Source of the DNA: Pigmentiphaga daeguensis
GTDB taxonomy: Bacteria; Pseudomonadota; Gammaproteobacteria; Burkholderiales; Burkholderiaceae_B
Assembly: GCF_039523035.1 (NCBI RefSeq)
Contig: NZ_BAAAEN010000021.1
Location: 1 to 64,000, forward strand
Length of the DNA: 64,000 nt
Reading direction: 5' to 3'
Translations under genes and position numbers: made by a program
Shown: positions 40,536-49,956 of the stretch, one piece after another
How the letters are laid out: every line of letters begins with the position of its first letter
How positions within the stretch are numbered: position 1 is the stretch's first letter
The notes under the pieces: generated by a model
Told to the model about the DNA's origin: nothing
Database searches by the model: none
The model's input: only the letters and a program-made list of their open reading frames with translations

Positions 40536-42206
40536 ATGAGACCCGCCTCCCCCACGCTTGCCCTGCTTGCCGCCGCCACCCTGATGCTGCTGTCGGGATG
40601 CGGGGGCGACGCCGAACCCATCGCCCCGACGGAACCGCCGCCTTCCACCGCGCAGTTCGAGGTCGATTGCAGCGGCCCCCGCTGCGGCGCCATCGATGCC
40701 CACCGCTACGCGGGCTCGGGTATCGGCGTTTGGCAGTACACCAATACCGGCGACGAACGGACCGCCCTGCCCATCCGGCTGGCTGGCGTGGCCGGCAAGG
40801 ATGTGCAGTTGATTTACACCAACCACGGGGATACGCCGCAGCGCCTGCCCGCGCTGGAGCTGTATCTGCGTTCGCCCTATCCGCTCGCTGCGCCCGCCGC
40901 CAGGCTGGCGTTCCCGGCCGGCGCGGACGCGGCGGATGCCGCAAGTCCGCGCCGCCCGCGGCACCCCGACCTGCCTCCGATGCAGGCCGATCCGATGCAG
41001 CGGCTGAAGAGCCGCAAACCCTCGCCCGCGCACAGAATCGTGGGGCCGAGCCGCACCGCCCACGCGCCCCGGCTCGGGGACGTGCGCACCTGGCGGGTAT
41101 CCGGCTACGGGATGGGCACGGAAGAAGACGCGTTCCGCCGGTCGACCCTGGTCCGCCAGACCGTGGCCCGCGACGGGCGCGGCATCCATGTATGGATCGA
41201 CGCGGAGACCCAGGCGGCCGGCAGTGTCACGGATGCAATGCTCGACGGCTTCATCCGCGACGTCGCCCAAAGAGAGGACGCGGTCTACGACAGGACCGTG
41301 GCACTCGTCGGTCCGCCCTGGGGCCCGTATCCGGAAGGCGAATTGCCGGCCATCCCTCCCGACGCGGACCTGCACGTCGCCTTCATCCGCGACATGATGG
41401 CGGCCGGAATGGTGCATTGGAACGACGTCGGGCTGAACGATCCAGCCGGCCCTCCCGAGGACAATCTCAGCAACGAAGCGCTGGTCCTCTTCATGTCAGA
41501 CGACAACTTCTACAACCCCGTCCTGGACGAACTGGCCTCCTTCGCCCATGAGCTGACTCACCTTTCCACACGCTACCTGCAGGTCATCTCCAAGGAGCCA
41601 GGCCAGGAGTACTTCCATCAATCCTGGTTCATCGAACTGATCGCGCTGATGGCCGAGGATGTCCTTTACCTTCCCGGCCTGAACCGCCACCATGAAAACC
41701 GTGATTTCTTCGTCCGCTACTGGCTGCGCGACCAGAACTTCAACTGCGACATCCTGTCGATCGCCATCCAGGACTGGGGCGCCTGCGACAGCTACAACAT
41801 CAACTCGACCATAGGCGCCTACCTGCTGCGTCATTACGGCATGGACTTCTATCGAAGGTTGCTGAACGAGACCGGCGCGCCGGACTCCTGGCGCATCCTG
41901 GACAAGGTCATCCGCGACGTGGGCGGCCCGGGCATCCAGACGACGATGCGCCGCATCGGCACGACCAGCGCACTGTTGCCGGCGGCATCGCCGCCGAACT
42001 TCGGCCTGGGGGCGAGAAGCGACTCCGGCTACGACCTCGTGCCAATGGACGGTGCGCTGTACGCGGACTACGGGCTGCCAACGAGCGTACCGATGTATCT
42101 GCAGCCGCGGGGATTCTTCCCGTTCGTGCGGCCGGCTGTGCGGGACGTCTACGAGGAGGTCATCACCGTGCCGCCCCGGACCAGCGTGTCGGTGGTGATT
42201 CGCTAG
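40536..42206 (+). CDS. M30-like zinc metallopeptidase lipoprotein, paralogue 3
   Basis: A 556-residue lipoprotein (lipobox LMLLSGCGGDAEP). The N domain is FEVDCSGPRCGAIDAHRYAG and IGVWQYTNTG. The catalytic site is intact: HELTH at 338-342 in SFAHELTHLSTRYL, and E367 in SWFIELIALMAEDVL. Conserved cysteines are in NFNCDI and GACDSY. The C domain reads GFFPFVRPAVRDVYEEVITV. AGGAGCCGAC precedes the ATG eight bases after paralogue 2. It is closer to paralogue 2 in the region after the zinc site (EDVLYLPG vs QDILYLPG), suggesting that copies 2 and 3 share the more recent duplication. Confidence 0.82.
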   Translation: MRPASPTLALLAAATLMLLSGCGGDAEPIAPTEPPPSTAQFEVDCSGPRCGAIDAHRYAGSGIGVWQYTNTGDERTALPIRLAGVAGKDVQLIYTNHGDTPQRLPALELYLRSPYPLAAPAARLAFPAGADAADAASPRRPRHPDLPPMQADPMQRLKSRKPSPAHRIVGPSRTAHAPRLGDVRTWRVSGYGMGTEEDAFRRSTLVRQTVARDGRGIHVWIDAETQAAGSVTDAMLDGFIRDVAQREDAVYDRTVALVGPPWGPYPEGELPAIPPDADLHVAFIRDMMAAGMVHWNDVGLNDPAGPPEDNLSNEALVLFMSDDNFYNPVLDELASFAHELTHLSTRYLQVISKEPGQEYFHQSWFIELIALMAEDVLYLPGLNRHHENRDFFVRYWLRDQNFNCDILSIAIQDWGACDSYNINSTIGAYLLRHYGMDFYRRLLNETGAPDSWRILDKVIRDVGGPGIQTTMRRIGTTSALLPAASPPNFGLGARSDSGYDLVPMDGALYADYGLPTSVPMYLQPRGFFPFVRPAVRDVYEEVITVPPRTSVSVVIR

Positions 42207-42223
42207 GGCCTGCTGGCCCTGGC

Positions 42224-42249
42224 CGGTGCGGGGTTCCGGCAGCGCACCG
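42224..42249. terminator. Terminator-like hairpin after the lipoprotein operon
   Basis: CGGTGCG (42224-42230) and CGCACCG (42243-42249) pair around a 12-base loop, between the converging stop codons of paralogue 3 (42206) and the helicase (42251). No T-run is present. Confidence 0.35.
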
Positions 42250-42250
42250 C

Positions 42251-44335
42251 TCAGGCCGCTGGCGACAGCGTCTCGGCGCGCTCGGCGTAGAACGCCTCGA
42301 CGTCCGCCACGTTGCGGGTACGCGTGAACGGCGGCAGGCCGCGCCACAACAGCTTGCCGTAGGGCTTCTCGACCAGCCGGCGGTCGGCCACCATCAGCAC
42401 GCCCCAGTCGGTTTCAGTGCGGATCAGCCGTCCCGCGCCTTGCTTGAGCGCGATGGCGGCCTCGGGCAACTGGTATTCGAAGAAGGGATTGCCGCCCCGT
42501 TCGCGGCAGGCGCGGATGCGGGCATCCAGCACCGGATCGTCCGGCGGCGCGAACGGCAGCTTGTCGATGGCCACCAGGGTCAGCGCGTCGCCCGGCACGT
42601 CTATGCCTTCCCAGAAACTCGCGCTGCCCACCAGGACCGCGTGCGCGCTGGTCCGGAAGCGCTCCAGCAGTTCCCGGCGGGAACGGTCGCCCTGCCTGAA
42701 CAGAGGCCATTCCCAGCCACGTTCGCGGAAGGCTTCCTGCAGCAGCTCGGCCACCTTGTCCACCGCCCGCAGCGTCGTGCACAGCACCAGCGCCGAACCG
42801 CGGCTGGCCGCCAGCACGGGCAGCAAGGCCTCGACGAAGCCTTCGGTGAAGCGCGGATCCTGCGGCGCGGGAATGCCATGCGGCACGAACAGTCGGCCAT
42901 TGGTCCCGTAGTCGAACGGCGACTCCCAACGGCCGGTCGTGGCTTCGTACAGGCCGAGCTGGCGCGTGAAATGCGAGAAATCCTCGCGCACCGACAAGGT
43001 GGCCGAGGTAAGGATCCAGGCCTGCCCCGCCGGCCGGTACTGCGAAAACGCCTGTGCGACGGACAAGGGCGCGGTATGCAGGCGGATGTGGCTGGTGCCA
43101 GTTTCCACCCAGCGCACCCAGCCGTCGTCTGCCCGTTGCGGGGGCTGCTCGGTTGGTTGGTCGGCAACGGATTCCGGCCAGGCGGATTCGGCCGGTTTGC
43201 CGGGCTGCCCGGCATGGGCCGGCGGCACGCCGTGGGCCTCGGTCCAGCGCGCCAGCCGCGCGATCAGGTCGGGACCGCGCTTGGCCACCATGTCCAGATC
43301 GGGGTGGCGCTCACCCACGGCCATCAGGATGCGGCCCAGGGTGTGGACCGCATCGATCACCTGTTGCACCGCCTTGCCGAAGTCCTGGGGATTGGGCAGC
43401 GTGTCGAAGGTGCTGCGCTGGCCCGGCATTTTCTCGACCGCCGCGCACGACAGCCGCAGCTCGCGGGTGGCTTGCTCGACGGCCTGTCCCAGCACCGGCC
43501 AGTCCGCGCTTTCGCGCGCATGGGACAGGCCGGCGACCGTGGCGTCGCGCGCGAAGTCCAGCAGCTGGTGCGACGATACCGATTCGCCCAGGAAGCGCGT
43601 GGCGGCGGCCGGCAACTGGTGGGCCTCGTCGAACACCACCGTATCGGCGGCCGGCAGCAGATCGGTGATGCCTTCGTCCTTGAGCGCGAGGTCGGCCAGG
43701 AACAACGCATGGTTCACCACCACCACGTCGGCCTCGATGGCGCGCTTGCGGGCCTGCATGACGAAGCACTCGCGAAAGGCCGGACAGTCCGATCCCAGGC
43801 AATTGTCGCGGGTGGACGTCACCTTGTGCCAGATGTCCGCGTTCTCGGGCACCTCGGCCAGTTCGGCCTTGTCGCCGCTGCGGGTGTGCTTGGCGAACAC
43901 CTCGATCTTGCGCAGCTGGGCGACCTCCGCCCGCGAAGCCAGGCGGCCGTCGCCCACGGTGCGCTCGAGATGGTAGTGGCACAGGTAGTTGGACCGCCCC
44001 TTCAGCAGCGCGATGACGACGGGCAGCCCCAGCGCGTCCCGCACGGCCGGCAGGTCGCGGGCGAACAACTGGTCCTGCAGCGTCTTGGTGCCGGTCGAGA
44101 CCAGCACCTTGCCGCCGTGCATCAGCACCGGCACGAGATAGGCGAAGGTCTTGCCGGTCCCGGTGCCGGCCTCGGCCACGAGCGTGCCGCGATCGCCGAT
44201 GGCCCGCGCGATGGCCTGGGCCAGCTCGATCTGCTGGATCCGCGGCCGGTAGCCCTTGAGCTTGCGCGCCAGGGGGCCGTCGGCCGCGAACACGGCGGCC
44301 ACGTCGGCGCCGATGTCCATGATCGAAGCGGTCAT
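42251..44335 (-). CDS. dinG: DinG-family Fe-S ATP-dependent DNA helicase
   Basis: A 694-residue superfamily 2 5'-3' helicase of the DinG/YoaA type. The Walker A motif is AEAGTGTGKTFAYLV at about residues 54-68. The Fe-S cluster cysteines are in NYLCHYHLE and CLGSDCPAFREC, and the DEAH box is VVFDEAHQLPAAAT. Late motifs are GSASFWEGIDVPG and KQGAGRLIRTETDWG. Such helicases unwind R-loops and damaged replication intermediates. Its start overlaps the stop of the small DUF465 gene. Confidence 0.9.
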   Translation of the reverse strand: MTASIMDIGADVAAVFAADGPLARKLKGYRPRIQQIELAQAIARAIGDRGTLVAEAGTGTGKTFAYLVPVLMHGGKVLVSTGTKTLQDQLFARDLPAVRDALGLPVVIALLKGRSNYLCHYHLERTVGDGRLASRAEVAQLRKIEVFAKHTRSGDKAELAEVPENADIWHKVTSTRDNCLGSDCPAFRECFVMQARKRAIEADVVVVNHALFLADLALKDEGITDLLPAADTVVFDEAHQLPAAATRFLGESVSSHQLLDFARDATVAGLSHARESADWPVLGQAVEQATRELRLSCAAVEKMPGQRSTFDTLPNPQDFGKAVQQVIDAVHTLGRILMAVGERHPDLDMVAKRGPDLIARLARWTEAHGVPPAHAGQPGKPAESAWPESVADQPTEQPPQRADDGWVRWVETGTSHIRLHTAPLSVAQAFSQYRPAGQAWILTSATLSVREDFSHFTRQLGLYEATTGRWESPFDYGTNGRLFVPHGIPAPQDPRFTEGFVEALLPVLAASRGSALVLCTTLRAVDKVAELLQEAFRERGWEWPLFRQGDRSRRELLERFRTSAHAVLVGSASFWEGIDVPGDALTLVAIDKLPFAPPDDPVLDARIRACRERGGNPFFEYQLPEAAIALKQGAGRLIRTETDWGVLMVADRRLVEKPYGKLLWRGLPPFTRTRNVADVEAFYAERAETLSPAA

Positions 44336-44535
44336 GCAGGAATGTCCGGTATGAGCTGCATCTGCAGGGCCACGATGTGGTCCTTGAGCTGGAGCTTGCG
44401 CTTCTTCATGCGCTTCAGGCGCAGTTCGTCCACCGCGGCGTCGAGGGCCAGCCTCTCGATCGCGGCGTCGAGGTCGCGGTGCTCGAGCTGCAGCTCGACG
44501 ATGCGCGCGGTCAGCGCCTGGATCCTGTCGTCCAT
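44332..44535 (-). CDS. Small YdcH/DUF465-family coiled-coil protein
   Basis: A 67-residue protein made of one long helical hairpin: LTARIVELQLEHRDLDAAIE, then LKRMKKRKLQLKDHIVALQM. The heptad pattern and the LKKRKLxLKD core are typical of the DUF465 (YdcH) family, whose function is unknown. Its ATG shares one base with the stop of the upstream frameshifted gene, and its stop overlaps the helicase start, so all three are coupled. Confidence 0.82.
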   Translation of the reverse strand: MDDRIQALTARIVELQLEHRDLDAAIERLALDAAVDELRLKRMKKRKLQLKDHIVALQMQLIPDIPA

Positions 44536-45315
44536 CACGGCTTCCCGGCAGGCGCCGGCGCGCCCTCTTCCTGCTGCTGCGCCTTCAGGCGCCCGGCCTC
44601 TTCCTCGCGCTCGGCCCGGCGCCGGGCACGCTTGGCCTCGGCTTCCTGCCGATCGCGGGCCTGCTTCTCGGCGTACTCGCGCGCCTCGGCCTGCTTGCGT
44701 TCGAATTCGGCCCGGTTGCGGGCGCGAACGGCAGGATCGTCCACGTCGCGCGGCGGACGAGGCGCCGGCGCGGCGGCGGGGGCCGACGGGCGCGGCGGGG
44801 GGGGGCGGCTCGGCCTTGGGCGGCGGGCGGCTGGCCGCTTCCTCGGCCTTGCGGGCGGCGCGGTCGGCGGTCTTGGCGTCGCGCTCGGCATTGTCGCGGT
44901 CGCGCTTCTCGTGCCGCTCGCGGGCTTCTTCGCGCCGGATATAGAGCTCGGCTGCGCGCCGTTCCCCGTCGGCGCGCGTCACGCCCGCATTGCGCTCGAG
45001 CCTGGCCTTCTCGGCACAGCTGTTGGCGAAGAACTTGTGCATGCACTCGGCCGCGTCGATGTCGTACTGCCGCTTGATGCGGTCGGACTCGGCCTTGGCG
45101 GCGTCGGCGGCCGCCTGGGCCGCCTCCTTCGAGGCGTAGGCCTGCGCGGGGGCGGGCTGCCCGTCCCCCTCGGCCGCCCATGCGGGCGCCGCGCAGACGG
45201 CCACGGCCACGACCGTGGGCAGCAGCCAGCGCGCCAGCCGGGCGGCCCAGCCGCCCGTGGCGGGCAGGCGGTCGACACATTGCGTAACGCCCGGGCAGAA
45301 AGCAATTAAGGACAT
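44535..45315 (-). pseudogene. Secreted coiled-coil protein frameshifted in a C9 tract
   Basis: The N-terminal frame (from ATG 45315) has a signal peptide, LARWLLPTVVAVAVCAAPAW then AAEGDG, a conserved-looking DAAECMHKFFANSCAEKARL pair of cysteines and a charged coiled coil (RREEARERHEKRDRDNAERD). At a run of nine C on the coding strand (44797-44805) it passes out of frame. The C-terminal frame continues in the same style: AEFERKQAEAREYAEKQARD and ending EEGAPAPAGKP. Removing one base of the run restores a 259-residue protein that ends at the YdcH start. This is either a phase-variable gene now off, a real mutation or a sequencing error. The family is unknown to me. Confidence 0.7.
44797..44805. 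repeat. Homopolymeric tract, nine G (C9 on the coding strand)
   Basis: Nine consecutive G on the plus strand inside a proline-coding stretch. Eight would keep the minus-strand gene in frame. Tracts of this kind mediate phase variation in Bordetella (for example fim promoters and bvgS). Confidence 0.8.
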
Positions 45316-45370
45316 ATTCTCAGACTGTGGCAAAATCCGCGGCTTCATTTTCCAAGGTAGGACGGACTCG

Positions 45371-47737
<2,367 letters not shown>

Positions 47738-47743
47738 CTACCC

Positions 47744-47761
47744 GGCCCCCGAAAGGGGGCC
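47744..47761. terminator. Hairpin with GAAA loop between tex and zapE
   Basis: GGCCCCC and GGGGGCC pair perfectly over 7 bp around a GAAA tetraloop, six bases after the tex stop and 42 bases before the convergent zapE stop. No T-run follows. It probably protects or terminates transcripts in both directions. Confidence 0.45.
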
Positions 47762-47802
47762 ACGTCCACTCCGGCGGGGCCGGGATACGGCCACCTCGAG
47801 AA

Positions 47803-48897
47803 CTACAAGACCACCGTCTCCCGCCGCTCGGCATCCAGGTATTCCCGGGACTGCATCTCCAGTATCCGCGACACCGTCCGGTGGAACTCGTTGGCCAGCG
47901 CGCCCTCGGTATAAAGCTCCTCGGGTTCGCAGGCCGCCGACATGATCAGCTTGACCTTGTGGTCGTAGAACACGTCCACCAGCCAGGTGAAGCGCCTTGC
48001 TTCCGAGGCCTGCCTGGGCCCCATGCTGGGCACGTCCGACAGGATCACCGCGTGGAAACGGCTGGCCAGCTCCAGATAATCGTTCTGCGACCGGGGCCCG
48101 CCGCACAAGGTTGCGAAGTCGAACCACACCACCGTCCCGCTCAGCTTGCGGGCCTTGATCTGCCGGTTCTCGACCGACAGCACCGGCGGTTCGATGGGCG
48201 GCGTGTCGGCCAGCGCGGCGAAGGCCTTCTCCAGCGCCTGGTCGGCTTCCGGACCCAGCGGGCTATGGTAGATCTCGACCTGCTCGAGCGCCCGCCGGCG
48301 GTAGTCGACACCGGAATCGACGTTCATCACGTCCATCTTTTCCTGGATCAGCGCGATGGCCGGCAGGATGCGGTCGCGGTGCAGGCCTTCCGGATACAGG
48401 GTCGAGGGCTCGTAGTTGGACGTCATCACGAACGAGGTCCCGTTGGCGAACAGCGCCAGCAGCAGCCGGTACAGGATCATGGCATCGGCCACGTCCGAGA
48501 CGTGGAACTCGTCGAAGCAGATCAGCCGGTAGCGACGCGAGATGCGGCGCGCCACCTCGTCCAGCGGGTCGGCCATGCCCTTGACCTCGTCCAGCTCCCG
48601 GTGCACGCCACGCATGAACTCGTGGAAATGCAGCCGCGTCTTTCGCTGCACCGGCACCGTGGCGTAAAAGGCGTCCATCAGGAAGCTCTTGCCCCGGCCC
48701 ACGCCGCCCCACATGTAGACGCCGCGCGGCACGCCCGGGCGGTTCAACAGGCGCTTCAGGGCATTGGAACGCAGCGACTTGAACTCGACCCAGTCATCGT
48801 AGTAGCGCTGCAGGCGCTCGATGGCTGCACGCTGGGCCGCATCCGGGGTGAACCCGCGCTCGGCCAGGGCTTGCTCGTAGTATTCGCGGACGTTCAT
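47803..48897 (-). CDS. zapE: AFG1-like ATPase ZapE
   Basis: A 364-residue P-loop ATPase of the AFG1/ZapE family, a cell-division associated ATPase. Walker A is WGGVGRGKSFLMD at about residues 63-75, Walker B is RLICFDEFHVSDVADAMIL, and the sensor region is FVMTSNYEPSTLYPEGLHRD. The C terminus SACEPEELYTEG is also typical. The frame is open far upstream, but that extension is antisense to ku and ligD; ATG 48897 (MNVREYYEQAL) matches the family start. It diverges from ku. Confidence 0.93.
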   Translation of the reverse strand: MNVREYYEQALAERGFTPDAAQRAAIERLQRYYDDWVEFKSLRSNALKRLLNRPGVPRGVYMWGGVGRGKSFLMDAFYATVPVQRKTRLHFHEFMRGVHRELDEVKGMADPLDEVARRISRRYRLICFDEFHVSDVADAMILYRLLLALFANGTSFVMTSNYEPSTLYPEGLHRDRILPAIALIQEKMDVMNVDSGVDYRRRALEQVEIYHSPLGPEADQALEKAFAALADTPPIEPPVLSVENRQIKARKLSGTVVWFDFATLCGGPRSQNDYLELASRFHAVILSDVPSMGPRQASEARRFTWLVDVFYDHKVKLIMSAACEPEELYTEGALANEFHRTVSRILEMQSREYLDAERRETVVL

Positions 48898-49065
48898 TAC
48901 GGTCGGGCAAAAGACGAAAGTATACGTCCAGCAAGCGGCCGCCCCTCCCGCGTGCCCTGGCCCGCGATAACACTCTGCTACCAGTTCGCCAGGATTTTCA
49001 CCGCCTCCGGCCCCAGCCTCGGATATGCTGGACGTGACGATTCCGCTACACAAGGGGGAACGGCC

Positions 49066-49935
49066 ATGGCCACCACGGCACGCACACTCTGGAAAGGCGC
49101 CATCAGCTTCGGTCTGGTCCACATTCCGGTTGCGCTGTACACCGCCACCCAGGAAAGCGAACTGGATTTCGACTGGCTGGACAAGCGCAGCATGGACCCG
49201 GTGGGCTACAAGCGCATCAACAAGCGCACTGGCCGCGAAATCACGCGCGAGAACATCGTCAAGGGCATCGCCTACGAGGATGGCCGCTACGTCGTGCTGT
49301 CCGACGACGAGATCCGCGCCGCCTATCCTGAATCCACGCAGACGATAGAGATCGAGACCTTCGTGGCGGCCGACTCCATCCCCTTCATCTATCTCGAACG
49401 GCCTTACTACCTGGCCCCCCTGGGCAAGGGCGCCAAGGTCTACGCCCTGCTGCGCGAGGCCCTGTTCAAGACCGGGCGGATAGGCGTGGCACGCGTGGTG
49501 ATCCAGACCAAGCAGCACCTGGCGGCGCTGATTCCCGCCGGGCCCGGCCTGGTCCTGAACCTGCTGCGCTGGGGCGACGAGATCCGCTCGTGGGAGAACC
49601 TGGGCCTGCCCGAGGAAGGCAGCCATGCCGAGGGCATCTCGGCGCGCGAGATGAAGATGGCCGTCCAGCTGATCGAGGACATGGCGGGCGAATGGGATCC
49701 GCAGCAGTTCCACGACGAGTTCAAGGAGAAGATCCTGCAACTGGTGCAGACCAAGATCGAAGCGGAGGAAACCCAGGCCGTCCATCCCATCGAATCCCTG
49801 GAGGAAGCCCGGCCCACGGCCGACATCGTGGACCTGACGGAACTGCTCAAGCGCAGCCTGGAAAAACACAAGGGCAGCGGTGGCTCCAGCGGCAAGGGGC
49901 ATGCCCGAGGCGGCAAGACCCGGCGCAGCGCCTGA
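49066..49935 (+). CDS. ku: Non-homologous end-joining protein Ku
   Basis: A 289-residue bacterial Ku, the homodimeric ring that binds double-strand DNA ends and recruits LigD. The N-terminal WKGAISFGLVHIPVALYTAT is diagnostic. GYKRINKRTGREI and KVYALLREALFKTGRIGVAR are core beta-barrel segments, and the basic tail is GGSSGKGHARGGKTRRSA. AAGGGGGAACGGCC precedes the ATG. ligD begins 21 bases downstream. Confidence 0.96.
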   Translation: MATTARTLWKGAISFGLVHIPVALYTATQESELDFDWLDKRSMDPVGYKRINKRTGREITRENIVKGIAYEDGRYVVLSDDEIRAAYPESTQTIEIETFVAADSIPFIYLERPYYLAPLGKGAKVYALLREALFKTGRIGVARVVIQTKQHLAALIPAGPGLVLNLLRWGDEIRSWENLGLPEEGSHAEGISAREMKMAVQLIEDMAGEWDPQQFHDEFKEKILQLVQTKIEAEETQAVHPIESLEEARPTADIVDLTELLKRSLEKHKGSGGSSGKGHARGGKTRRSA

Positions 49936-49956
49936 CCGCGGCCACCGGAGCCTCGC

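Noticed and set aside
42440..44944. An 834-codon plus-strand open frame
   Set aside because: Antisense to dinG, with shadow-type composition and no recognisable domain.
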